Assembly: GCA_031763025.1 (NCBI GenBank)
Contig: JASSKH010000005.1
Span: 13,162,528-13,226,527, forward strand
Direction: 5' to 3'
DNA: 64,000 nucleotides
Origin: Macrocystis pyrifera
Lineage: Eukaryota; Sar; Phaeophyceae; Laminariales; Laminariaceae
Part shown: one piece after another, positions 22,304 to 33,404 of the stretch
Position numbering within the stretch: the first letter of the stretch is position 1
Layout: each line of letters starts with the position of its first letter
Translations under genes and position numbers: made by a program
The notes under the pieces: model-generated
The model's database searches: none
The model's input: only the letters and a program-made list of their open reading frames with translations
What the model was told of the DNA's origin: nothing

Positions 22304-22700
22304 ATGAAGCTAACGCTGCGGTGGAGCGTTGATGTCCACCTGGTCCCTAGCAATCGATAGATGGTTTCCTTTGGTTTCCTTCGGAAACCTCATTGGTGAA
22401 AGCGAAGCCGTCGGTCGAGATGCAAGGGTCGAACCTAAGTTGCGTTTGTTGATTAGGTGGCGTAGTTACCACCGCAAACTTATTCCATGGTCGTGCTGCA
22501 AGTTGTAAGAAATCCTACCACGGACTTGCAACGGAACGTTGTAAGGATGATGGAGCTGAACTCGGTTCCACACACAAAAATCTATATATTTGGTATCTGA
22601 ACGACGCATGTGCCTCGAGTTTTGCGTCTTTGGGCACCTGCTGTGTGTCACTTGCCACCCTATCTCTTACGCAGGCCTGTGGAGAACGAAGGTCAAAGCC
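22304..22700 (+). pseudogene. Decayed 5' copy of the GT77-type glycosyltransferase gene
   Basis: Nucleotide similarity to the intact gene starts at the ATG (ATGAAGCTAAC-CTGCG-TGGAGCG) and runs to about codon 130 of the gene. Shared blocks are GTCGTG-TGCAAGTTGT, GATGGAGCTGAACTCGG and ACGAAGGTCA versus ACGAGGGTCA. The frame meets a TAG at codon 19 (22358), and several insertions or deletions disrupt it further. It stops before the catalytic DxD region. It is a same-strand partial duplicate about 10 kb upstream of the functional copy. Whether it came by tandem duplication or retroposition cannot be told, since the parent has no visible intron. Confidence 0.8.
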
Positions 22701-25479
22701 TTACCATTTTGAGCGGTGGCTTAGTCCCACCCAAACAATGGCGTAGTTACCGTGTCCCGCCCAACAAATAACGTGGAGGCTGGTTCCCGCAGGAAATCGT
22801 CCCAACCCCAAAACTAGCAACCACGCAAAAATAGACACAGGGGGAATACCTGAAAGTTTTGGCTTGTCAAATGATCTATGCACTGAGCCATACCTATAGC
22901 CCGACCAAACACCACAATTGTCAAGGCGGTTCTTGTTTTGTTTTACCCAACGCCAGATGCCCGACTGCTTCTCTTTTCTCAAGCTGAGTGCAACGACTCA
23001 CGTCGGTTTCGTGGCAAGAATCGGTAGCTGGAACACAGAGAACGGAAATGTGCATTGGCCGACTCAAATCTTCGTCGAGCGCCTTATTGTTGGCCCTGCT
23101 CGTTGCGTATGAAGGTATCTGGCACCCACATCCTGAACGTCTTCTTTTAACGTGACCCCAGATCCCTGGCCCAACATTTCTCAAGGGCGGTTCACGAGTC
23201 ACAAGCATACCATGGTATTTCGGGACGGGTATCGGTGGCTGAAATACACAGCAATATCGAGCACGAATCTGAGCTTCCAGCGGTATCGGCCTGACCCAAG
23301 GCTCAGTTTTTGGGGAGATTTGAGCTGTCGAAACCTTACTTCGATCATCCGTTTGGACACGATGTTAAAAATGAGGGCAACGAGCGCAGGGTGCATAGTG
23401 GGAACGACCCGTGCCGATGAGATCAATGATGTAGTCTAGCAAAACCTTTTGCGTTATCGTTTTCGGTCTGATACGAGAGCAACAAACCAAAGAGCCTGCT
23501 GCACACCTTACAGCATTGCTTCCAATGCCATCACCGCTGCACTCGCGGAGTGTGTGCAAAGGCCTAGGCAACCCTACCACCTTGAGCTGGTTGGTACCTC
23601 TGTGCGCTACAGTGGTCGAAGTCAAGGACATATTAAGTAGACTGGCGGGCAACAGCGCTTGTTCCTCGTGTCGAAGCAGAGTACTGGGTTATGTTTGTCC
23701 TTTCTCTTCTCACCTTAATTGCGACTGCCTCACAAAAGCTCTACATGGATCCAGCCACACCGTCGTAAACCTTACATGTACGCATAGGAAAAGACGAATC
23801 TGTGGTAGGTACGGGTGCGAGAATAGTGAATATATCATTATGTGGTACCGGGGAGTCCACCTTTCTCACGATTTTTACAGAAATAGATTTGACCTAGAAT
23901 CTCCTGGATATATGAAACAATGGAAGACGTAATGCGAGAAGGGGCGTGTAATTATCAGCACCCACACGGACATCGCGTTAAAAAATGTCTCCTCGAAAAA
24001 GAAGAGAGGGGGAATTCCGCCATATCAAGGCTGTAAAATATACTGGCTTAGAAACCGCTCGTCGTGCGTACGAGTAGATATTGCCCGCCACCTTAAAAAA
24101 TTCCCCAGGTACCTTTGGACTTCCAACCCAATGTTCCAACACTAACATAGTGCTCAGGGGGCGATCTTCCCAACTCATCGCTGGAAAACGGTGCAGTTCG
24201 TCCACCAGAGGATAGTCTATACTATCGTATTATTTCACCACATGTCTATTCCTCGTTTTGGTTTTACGTTTATACTTGTTACGGTATCTTCGATCAGTAG
24301 GATTGTTAGGGTATTTGCATTTCTTGTAACACATTGAGCCTTTGAATTTACTAGATTTATGTAAGTACGTAATATCGGTATTTGTAGGGCTGTGAATCGG
24401 CACGACTTAAGTTGCCGATTCCAGCAGTTATTGGTCGGAATAATACTCAGTCGTGAAACAAAGTTGCCGACTATCGGACTTACTGGGCTTCCTTCATTGT
24501 GGGAAAACAGTTTCAATGCGGGATACAGCTTCTGAACACGAATCGCTTCGGGCTGCGGACACCCTCATAACCTGTACGCTGTGACACTGCAGTGCGCGGT
24601 GAGAGATGCACACGCATACACACGCACACATAGTGGGACAGCCCATCTCTCTCGACGGTGCCGAAGGCATAACGCTCTTCATTGTGTACATCTTACATTG
24701 TATACAAGGGGGGTTTCGCCGCGGCGGGGTGACGCTCGCCGGCGCGCATGCCCGTAATGACTGAAGGCGTACCGATATGCAACTTGACGTTGTTAGTGTG
24801 ACAGTATTGCCAAGGGGTGCATATAAAAAACAACATTGAGTGAAAAGAAAGAAAACGGACACAAGAAAATAAACATTGCCATCCGCCATCCGGCTCAACA
24901 ACACATAACTCGTTCGTACAGCAAGCAGCACTACAAAGTACAATGTACGAGACGCTCGGCGTCCGTACTGTATACTTCGTATAGAGGTAGACCCCAAACA
25001 GTTCGTTGAACATCAGTCGATCGAGCTAATCGACATTACGAAGCGCCGGCAACTTCGCTGGTGCAGCAAACTAAGCAGCAGCAAGCAGCAGCTGCAGTAG
25101 CATAGCGTACAGGTACGGCCGGTACAAAAACTGCGTTGGCACGAGACCTCCGCCGAGACCCAAACACCTTTCGATTGCGAGACGGCACTCGTACAGCTTC
25201 CGAAGCAGATGGATCCGTCTTTCAGCATTAAGATACAGAGAAACACCACCGAGAGGTGTTGCCTTGCATAATAACCATGCTCACGGGGGTCAACAACAAA
25301 AACATATGGCAGACATAGCAAGAACAGCAGCAGAACAGCGCAGCAGTAGCGCATACATAGCAGCAGCATCAGAGCGGCGGCAGAACAGCGGCAGGAGCAG
25401 CCGCAGTTTCGCATCATGCACGCCCGACGCTGCCCCTGGCACAACAGTCGGGGGAGGAGAAAATGCATGATGCTATATC
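22701..25479. other. Anonymous intergenic DNA
   Basis: Many overlapping frames on both strands, none recognisable. At 24385 the 18-mer TAGGGCTGTGAATCGGCA begins, and its exact reverse complement recurs at 30645-30662, so these may be ends of a small DNA element. From about 25060 CAG/CTG repeats increase toward the next region. Confidence 0.4.
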
Positions 25480-25660
25480 TCAGGCCGACCTACTCCGTGG
25501 GGCGGACTGCGTGAGCAGCAGCATCAGCAACAGCAGAACAACACAGCAGCTGCACGTAGCAGCAGCAGCAGAGCAGCGGCAGCAGCAGTAGTAGCACATC
25601 ACGCACGCTCTAGGCCGCTCTCAGCACAGCAGTCGAGGCTTGGGAGCACGGTGGGGCACG
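25480..25660. repeat. CAG-rich microsatellite region
   Basis: Dense runs of GCAGCA with interruptions, read in different frames on both strands. No gene is supported. Confidence 0.6.
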
Positions 25661-25771
25661 ACGAGGGAAGATAAAATGGTGTCGATGGACTTACTTAGTA
25701 GTGGGTGAATATCATCCCTACTAAAGTGAAATGGTAGGTTCGAGTCTCACCGAGTGCGTGCTCGTGCTTAA

Positions 25772-26030
25772 AGGGACATTTTCTTGCGTCCAACCTGGAC
25801 GAGCCGAAGCGTGAGAGCGTGAGTTAGCAAAATTCAACGAACAACTAACGAGCGTTGGGAAGGCTGAACCCTCTGTGCGATAAAATGAAGGCACTTACCA
25901 GGGGGACTTTTTCTTGCGTAAAACTAGACGAGCAGAGAGCGAGAGTTAGCAAAACTCTATGAACAAGCGATGAGCGTCGGGAAGGCGGAACCCTCTGCGC
26001 GATAAAAATGAAGGCACTAACCGGGGGGGA
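25772..26030. repeat. Two-unit tandem duplication, about 130 bp
   Basis: Two copies run from TTTTCTTGCGT through GAGTTAGCAAAA, GGGAAGG and GAACCCTCTG-GCGATAAAA to ATGAAGGCACT. The first ends near 25896 and the second near 26026. Confidence 0.7.
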
Positions 26031-26119
26031 AAGAGACGACACCTGTGACCACGGCTTGTCCAGAAGCTGGAAAGTAAGGTGAGTTTGAAAAACAAAACGT
26101 ATAGAACCACACCTTCGAG

Positions 26120-27470
26120 GTTCAGCAACGAAACATATCGCAGGCTAACCTACTCTGTGAGGGGAGCTGCATGAACAACAACAGCAGAACAGCATAGAGG
26201 CGGTGGTACGTAGCAGCAGCAGCAAGCAGTGCATCATGCACGCTCGAGGCCGCCCCGGCACAGCAATCGGGTCAGGGAAGCTCGGTGATCGAGGAGGGAA
26301 CCAATATCGTAGGCTCTGCACACTGTTCTACGGTGGGCGTGGGGGAAACCTCTCCCTGGGGTCGTAAATCATCACTTACGTCTCTTGTACGCGAAGGCAG
26401 GAGAAAACCACTCTCGTTTATTCCATTTACTCTACTCGTACTGAAGACGGGGGCGGAGAACGCCATCCACATGCACTCCCCCCAGCTCTACTCCTATTGC
26501 AGGCAGGGTCGAGAGGAAATCGTCAACATGCACTCTATTCGTCCCTACAGTAGCAGTTGAGTAGGCGGAGGCGGGAGGAAATCATCAACATGCACCTCAT
26601 TCGTCTCTATAGCAGTAGATATGACGAGGAAAGGCATAATCATACCCTCGAGGGCCAACAACTAAGCATTTAGCAGGGTGAGCTGCTCCGTGAGGGGAGC
26701 TGCGTGAGCGTGTAAAACAAACACGACGTCGTCGTACCTCGTCGTAACCCGCACATGCGTCTCTCAGTAGAGTGGACGGAGGCGAGAGGAAATCGGCAAC
26801 ATGCACTCCAATCGTCTGATTTAGACGGAGGCGGGAAGAAATCATCACCATGCACTCCATTTGTTTTTACAGCAGTACGACGAGGAAAGGCAAAATCAGA
26901 CCGTCAAGGGTCAGCAACGAAGCATATAGCAGGGTGAGCTGTTCCGTGACGGGAGCTGCGTGAGGGTGTAAACGAAACACGACGTCGTCGTCGTACCTTG
27001 TTGTAATCCGCACATATCTCTTTATAGCAGCAGACGTAGACGAGAGGGTGTCTGTTCGTTGTGCCTCTTTAGCTTGACAGTTACGTGCCGGTTCGGGATA
27101 TTGGCATATTGTGTTTTATGTTATTCTTGACATCTGGGTGTCATGGGATGACGCACAATGTCACTTCTGCTGTCCCTACCACTGCTGGGAGATAATACAA
27201 ACGACCTGAATCATCAACTCATCGATTGTCTGGGTGTCTTGACTACTTGTGCTTGGGGCTGACGAACAGTGTCGTCAACATGCAGGCACTCCATTCATCT
27301 CTACAGCAGTAGGAACGACGAGGAAAGGCATAATTATACCGCCAAGAGTCAGCAACAAAACATATTGCAGGGTGAGCTGCTCCATGAGGGGAACTGCGCG
27401 AGGGCGTAGAAGAAACACGACCTCGTCGCCGTACCTCGTCGAAACCGACATATGTACTCGTTCATAATTC
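26120..27470. repeat. Interspersed modules, three to five copies
   Basis: A module of about 130 bp (GACGAGGAAAGGCA ... AGCAGGGTGAGCTG ... GGGAGCTGCGTGAG ... CACGACGTCGTCGTACCTCG) occurs at about 26621, 26879 and 27317, with weaker relatives near 25480 and 26125. Between them a short phrase, GAGGAAATCATCAACATGCAC-x-ATTCGTCTCTA, recurs at about 26505, 26575, 26780, 26825 and 27265. No coding frame is shared by all copies. Confidence 0.65.
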
Positions 27471-29847
27471 ATCTTGTTTTCTTGGCGGATACACAAGAAA
27501 AAAAAACGCCTTCACAACACAACCGAAACTCTTCGATGCATGTGACACTGCCTGCTGCGTGTACAAAAAACAAAATCATAGACACCGTTTGTACCTCCAC
27601 CACCGTACCGCTCCTCCCGCGGCGTAGGCTCATCCGATTCGGTCGACACCAAAGCCTCCGTCCTCTCTGCCTTACGGAGTCGGGTTACCCGGCGTGCACA
27701 GCGGCCGACCAAACTCCCAACGCTCGTTTCCCGACCATATGCTAGACTACAAATCTCAACCTTTTTGCGCAAAACTCGTGCTTTCACACGTAAAATAGCC
27801 CGAACCGGAATTTACACACATATTTCTGGAACGCCCTATTCTCAACGCACAAGCAACGGCGGAGCATGATACCGGCCACCCCAGTCTATATTCCCCACAC
27901 TCTTGCCGCCATGAGCTGCCGAAAGCCGCGGAGGCTGCAGCTTCTCATCCGGCCAAAGAAGATAGATGTTTACCCTCACGAGCGAGCATATATATCGGTA
28001 GACGGTACATTTGCCCCTTTACGGGCAGCCGTCAAGGACATCCCAATGCTCAAAACATTGTTATTTCTGAAGAGAGTTTGACGGGCCAAATGTAGGCCTG
28101 ACGGGGCAAAGGTTGGCCGTCAACCAAAACCTTTGGCTACGAGACGGTACTAAATCAAGTATCGACCACTCAACTGGTCCAACTCATGGCTGACACAATC
28201 GAAATGTTTCTGTAAAAACCGAGCACAGCACACCCGGCCACCCGGCAACCAGGGCACGGCGCAAGCACGCCCGAGGCCGCCCTCGACACAGTCGGGCTCG
28301 GAGATCACTATGAGTCAGTTTCGTCCCGTAAGGTGGACGTCATCTCGCGCTAGAACGAACAACGCAAAAGGATACGAAACGCCAAGGAGCGCTGATAGCA
28401 CAGGGCCAACAATGTCGTACTTATAGAACTACTCACAGATATCTCGCTCTCTGAGCGTGCTCAGTTGGTACATTTCCCACTTGGACATCGCCTCCTTTGA
28501 TTACTTGCCCGACCTTTCCAGCGGTTCTTTGTTTTCTCCATTTGTTTTTGGCACTTTAAGTTTTTTTTTCTTTTTTTTTTTTTCTATCGTTTCGTGTGCG
28601 TGCGTGTACTCCGAGCACGGCACCGCGGGTGAGCGCGGCACCGTCGCGGGTGTCAGCGGGTGGTGGCGGGTAGAGGGAGGGTTGCAAGGAGCGCGGTCGC
28701 CGTTTTCGTGGCTAGGCGTCCCGTGTGCCTCGAAACACGAGGGAAGCACGAATGGGCTCTGTCTGCCTTCCATCTGTAGGATTATATTGAGTATGTAAGA
28801 GTCTATAAGGGTCGTTCGGGATTTCAAAATAACGTTCAAGCGGTGCTTGTTTTTGCAACCAAGCTGAATTCACAGATAGAGAGCTACGCAGTCTGAGTAC
28901 CAACATGGTCGAGCTGGCGAACGAGGGCCACGGTGAGCAGCGGGCTTCACGCGACGCGGGCGACGGAGCTCACTGTGGCAGAAAGGGAGGAAATTTTTAC
29001 CCGGACCGAATCGGTGGCGAGGTGGTCGCCAGAGGGGCGGTCGGCGTACGAGGCTGAGAGAGAAGCTCTGCTGTTCGATTTTTTTTCCTTTTTTTTCTTT
29101 TTGACCGGTGTCAGGTGTTCCAATCAGGCAGGAAATTAATACACGAGAGGGGACAGGGATTTTTGTTCTCTCCGAATTTTTCGTTTTTTTTTTTATTGTT
29201 TTTGTGGTACTGCTGTGCCGTGCGGTACATACGAGTACAGACATACAGCGTATCAAAAGAAGAAAATAAGTACCCTACGTGGGGTATGTGCGTGCGTACG
29301 ACTTGTGAGCGGGCGTACGCGAAGAGTATATGGCGCCTGAGCTATTTTCTCCTGAAGCATGGCGGCGGGACTGCTGACAATATCAAGTCGCCAGTTTGCA
29401 TCAACAACAACAAAAAAAACTACCAGGTATATTCAATCATGGCCCTCTGTCCGCTTCGCATAACTTGTTGTACGTTTCCTTCCTAAGAGAAGCGCCTTGG
29501 TTTTATTACGAAGTAGATAGTTTACGAATAGCCGTCGTCATCGACGCGCGCGTTCCGTGCATGGTTGGGAGAGACATTAACCCTCATGGCTCTCGTTTGG
29601 TGCTGTCAATCGCCTACAAGCACCCAGCTTGCCTTGTAGCTCGGGCATGAAATTCTACCATCCCCCGACTACGCAGTAACTGTTGTTGTGACCGTCACTT
29701 TGTGCCGTCAATTTCCCCCTCTGAAGCCCGAAGACGGTTAACACGAGGAACAGGACGGAGGGATCCACGCCCCGATGATCTATTTAATAGTGGTCGACCG
29801 CCCATACCACTAGCATTGGCGTCAGGGATTGGATTCTCCGTACGGAA
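27471..29847. other. Anonymous intergenic DNA with T-rich tracts
   Basis: Long T tracts at about 28560-28590, 29075-29100 and 29165-29195 produce overlapping open frames on both strands. A frame at 28933-29139 contains TELTVAEREEIF but has no ATG and no relative I recognise. No gene called. Confidence 0.4.
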
Positions 29848-30117
29848 TTATATTTTATCAAAATATACCGAGTGTTCAGCGCACCTTTCATAACGTGGGT
29901 AGGCACGATTTGATGCGAGTCGACGAGGGAAGAGAGTTGTTGAACCGTTCTCGCGATAAACATGCAAGGAATGTACCATAGAGGGGAGCGGGAAGAAGGG
30001 CGTAGTATGTGACCCCGGATCTGAGTTACGACGGCGACGGAGCAGGAGCAAGAAGGGCGAAGAAAATGGACAGGATGAAAAAGTATATAACATTTCTTCT
30101 GGGAACAATGAGTGCAC
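29848..30117 (-). repeat. Dispersed repeat with conserved short frame, copy 2
   Basis: Reverse-complement partner of 7493-7753. The minus-strand frame contains RRNSDPGSHTTP, matching RNSAPGSQRR in copy 1 in the same register. Unidentified. Confidence 0.55.
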
Positions 30118-30128
30118 CCCTGAATGTT

Positions 30129-30322
30129 ATAGACTGTACGCAGGTTGCTTGGTGATGAGTTGGCTGCTTCACTCGTATCCGCGTCAGGTAATATTGCGAC
30201 TGAACCAATTCTTATCACGCAAGATATAGACTGTACGCAGGTTGCATGGTGATGAGTTGACTGTTTCGATCGTATCCGCGTCAATTAATATTGCGGCTGA
30301 ACCAATTGTTGTCACGCAAGGT
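30129..30322. repeat. Two-unit tandem duplication, 97 bp
   Basis: ATAGACTGTACGCAGGTTGC begins at 30129 and 30226. The units remain closely similar through GTATCCGCGTCA and TGAACCAATT to ATCACGCAAG / GTCACGCAAG, so the duplication is fairly recent. Confidence 0.85.
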
Positions 30323-32441
30323 AGAGTACCACCGTTTTGCAAGTTCTCGTTTTTTTTTTTTACATTTATTGTAGTTTAAACTGAAGAAGTTTGTTTTCGT
30401 GTTGAAACCTCCGTGAATCTAGGCAGTATTTAATGCGTTTTTCGTGTGTAAAATGAAGCCAAATAGCGTAAGTTTTGCCTCCGGCGGCGCCTTCAGCGGA
30501 ATCACCCGCAGGTGCCTCCAGCGGGCCCCCTTCTACCGGGGGGGGCTTTTTTGGCTTTCCCCACTCGCTTGGTTTTAGCCCGACAGAGGTCAGTTAGCCG
30601 GCTTCGCCGACTTGCGACTACTGTGCTTATTAGTCGTGAAACACTGCCGATTCACAGCCCTATGGGTTTATTAAGTCGTGATTTGGACAATTATCTCAAG
30701 CCATGGAACATTCCCGTGTAGCCTGGACTGGACTTCAGGGTCCAGGATCAGCCGCGTGAAGGGTGACAAAGCTGCCGACTACACCTCCAAGAAGATACAG
30801 CGATTATGTTTGTTGGTACTGCATACATACACATACACAGTGTACCTGGTACCTGGTATCCGTTTCGTGCTTGACCGTCTGAGCGTTACCAGATTCCAAA
30901 CTGGTCCACGGACCGCATTGGTTTCATCGATAACACATTCGATACTTCGGCGAAAATAGTAGGGCTTGCGTGGCAACCACTTTGTGCTAACACTACAGTC
31001 CCGGGCAAGTCTTCTCCAAGCACTAAGGATATTGTATCTCATTGTTCAAGGGGTTGCGTTGTTCACCACGACAGCGGGCTAGTTATTGTCAGCAAAGAGC
31101 ACGAAAGAGATGGTAGTGTACACGATCAGTACCAGTCGCCCATTGAATTCGGCACCGAATCTTCATCAGGCAGACTACTAGTAGAATAAACCTCAATACA
31201 CGGGCAAAGCTACAGCCGTCCCTTGGTGGTTGTAGGAAACACGTACTCAAGTAGATCATAACACAGCATGGACATACTATGGTGGCGAGTTCAAGGTCCT
31301 CGCGCTTATTTACATGATTGGTGTTGGGCCTGTAAGATGTGAGAGACCAATAGCAAGCATCCTTAGGGGACATGGTTAGGCATCCAGCCGCGTTACACAC
31401 CCTTGCTGTGGTAAACGATCGTTCAGGGATACGATTGGGTACTGTTTACCGCAGCGCTGCTCACTACCACGGCTGGTCGCCTATCCATAGTCCCTGGGGA
31501 CGACCGGTACGCAGCTGGTCACGCACGTCTATCAACATGGCCAAATCTAAGCCCCCGACCTGCAAATTGAGTTGACGTTGCTATCACTGTCCGGGTTTGC
31601 GTCTAGTGGTTCGACGGTTCCGGAGATGTATTTGACAACAGCATCATAAATTGCATTTGAAGCGCAGCTTTACCATCGATTTGATACTAACTCACCCATC
31701 GCCCTTCGCACTGTGACCTTGAACAGACAATCTTTTGACGAGCTTCTGCCACGGACGGCCTTGGTGTCAACTGAGTCTTGGACATTACACTGCCCGCTTA
31801 GCACGTCTTGTTAAAGGGGATCGGTAAGGCGCTTGAACAGGCGGATATTGATATATACCTTATTGTCGATGGGATATACCGCGATGGTAGTAGTGCGCGA
31901 CGCCTTTTCACAGCCAGCAGCACCCTCCGCTGGGCAGCTTGTGTTCTGAAGGGCGCACATACCAACTCTTGCCGTCATGCGCAAACAAGGAAAGCCACGT
32001 TATCTGAAACTCTGCCCGTGTTACGGTGGGTTGGCCACTCATGTTATTTATACTACGGCGACACTAGGTCCGAATCGACCATATTCTGAAGATTTTCTGC
32101 ATGCATCGCTCATGGTTGGTCGAAGTGGCAGACGGTGAAGTGACAAAGGGGGTCGAAATACGCAGTATCCCTCGCCTGATCTAGCGGAGGAAGCACTGTG
32201 TACGGGAGACCATTGACCACAACGTGGTCTAGCGCCCGTGGACAGACCGTATGAATCGCCACCTATTGCTCACTTAGTAGTCTATTCGATAATACCCTCA
32301 AAGATTGCATCGCAAGCTGTTTCCAACACGGAGTCAATCCCGAATCGCAGCCCTCGGAACAGGGACTGTAAAAAATATAGCTAAACCCATCTATGATTCT
32401 CCTTGCCCTTCATTCCAGCGTCTGCGAGCCGTCGGAGAAGG
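30323..32441. other. Intergenic region upstream of the GT gene
   Basis: It holds two overlapping TACCTGGTA 9-mers at 30843-30858 and a few unrecognised frames. At 32371-32382 an AAAAATATAGCT stretch lies about 65 bp before the gene's ATG and could serve as a TATA-like element. No upstream exon is evident. Confidence 0.35.
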
Positions 32442-33404
32442 ATGAAGCTAACCCTGCGATGGAGCGTTGCTGTCTGCGTAGTTCTTTGCAACCGGGCGGT
32501 GCTTTGGACTGCCTTGGAACCCTCGTTGGCGGAGGCGAGGCCATTGTTAGAGATGGAAATATCACACGAAGCTACGTGTGGCGAATGGGTGTCGTGGTTA
32601 CCGCCCCGGACAACTCCCGCGGTCGTGATGCAAGTTGTGAGTGAAGGCTACGCGGGCCTGCAACGGAATTTCATCCGGCTGATGGAGCTGAACTCGGGTT
32701 TCACACGCGAAAATCTTTATCTCATGTGCCTGGACGATGCGTCGGTGCCGATTTTCGCATCCTTGGGGATCCGCTGCGTGCCACTGGGAGCTCTAAAGAT
32801 GCACTCCCACAGCGACCTGTGGAAGACGAGGGTCAGAGTCGTGTCTTGTTTAGTGGCGGAGGGCCACGATGTTATTATGTCCGATTCGGACGCCCTTTGG
32901 CTCGGTGATCCGATCGAATACATACGCCTGAGCAACAGCAGCAGTAGCAGCGTGATTGCCTCGCGCGGAAGTTTCCCTCGCGCGCTTGGAATAGAATGGG
33001 GAGCAACCTTGTGCATGGGATTCATCATATTTCGAGCAACGGGGGCGGCGATGGACATTTTCCAGGACACCATGAAACGTATCGTGTTGGAAATAGGCGA
33101 TGATCAAGTCGCGGTCAACCAAGCAGCATTCAAGCTGGGTATTGTTTGGGATAAGGGAAGCGACATGCGCTACAGACGTAGCGAGAGTTTTGGGAAGGGG
33201 ACCATTGCCAATCTGTTTAGCACTGACGGTGAGCCGTTCGAGATTGTCTTACTTCCGCACAATACATTCACGCGCCATTGCGTCCACACGCCTGTAACTA
33301 ACGAAACCATGGTCGCGCACTGCTTCCATGCGAAGCGTGCAAGTGCGAAAACAGCTTGGATGCAACAACTCAGCCTTTGGTCTCCAGACGGAATCAGTCC
33401 TTGA
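32442..33404 (+). CDS. GT77-type nucleotide-diphospho-sugar transferase
   Basis: Single-exon gene of 320 residues, the only convincing intact gene in the window. Residues 6-24 (RWSVAVCVVLCNRAVLW region) form a hydrophobic signal peptide or type II anchor, pointing to the secretory pathway or Golgi. The core has NLYLMCLDDAS (91-101), then the DxD-type motif in IMSDSDALWLGDP (145-157), which in this family (Pfam Nucleotid_trans, CAZy GT77) binds the metal and sugar nucleotide. GDDQVAVNQ (219-227) and HCFHAKRASAKTAWM (293-307) are the other family signatures. The start at 32442 was chosen because the open frame upstream has no other ATG, the hydrophobic segment follows it directly, and similarity to the pseudogene at 22304 begins there. 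Donor, acceptor and product cannot be read from sequence; plant relatives add arabinose, xylose or galactose to glycoproteins and wall polymers. A serine run (164-170) is a local oddity. Confidence 0.88.
   Translation: MKLTLRWSVAVCVVLCNRAVLWTALEPSLAEARPLLEMEISHEATCGEWVSWLPPRTTPAVVMQVVSEGYAGLQRNFIRLMELNSGFTRENLYLMCLDDASVPIFASLGIRCVPLGALKMHSHSDLWKTRVRVVSCLVAEGHDVIMSDSDALWLGDPIEYIRLSNSSSSSVIASRGSFPRALGIEWGATLCMGFIIFRATGAAMDIFQDTMKRIVLEIGDDQVAVNQAAFKLGIVWDKGSDMRYRRSESFGKGTIANLFSTDGEPFEIVLLPHNTFTRHCVHTPVTNETMVAHCFHAKRASAKTAWMQQLSLWSPDGISP

Noticed and set aside
22738-22800. Possible second fragment of the GT gene (GGCGTAGTTACCGTG)
   Set aside because: Only about 25 bases resemble the gene and the pseudogene; too short to separate from chance.
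25679-25770. tRNA-like A and B boxes (TTAGTAGTGGGTG, GGTTCGAGTC)
   Set aside because: Spacing fits a Pol III promoter, but no acceptor stem can be formed and the T-arm stem has mismatches. No second copy is seen, so neither a tRNA nor a SINE is supported.
28457-29256. Overlapping frames with poly-F or poly-K runs
   Set aside because: They are created by long T tracts, and neither strand shows a known domain.
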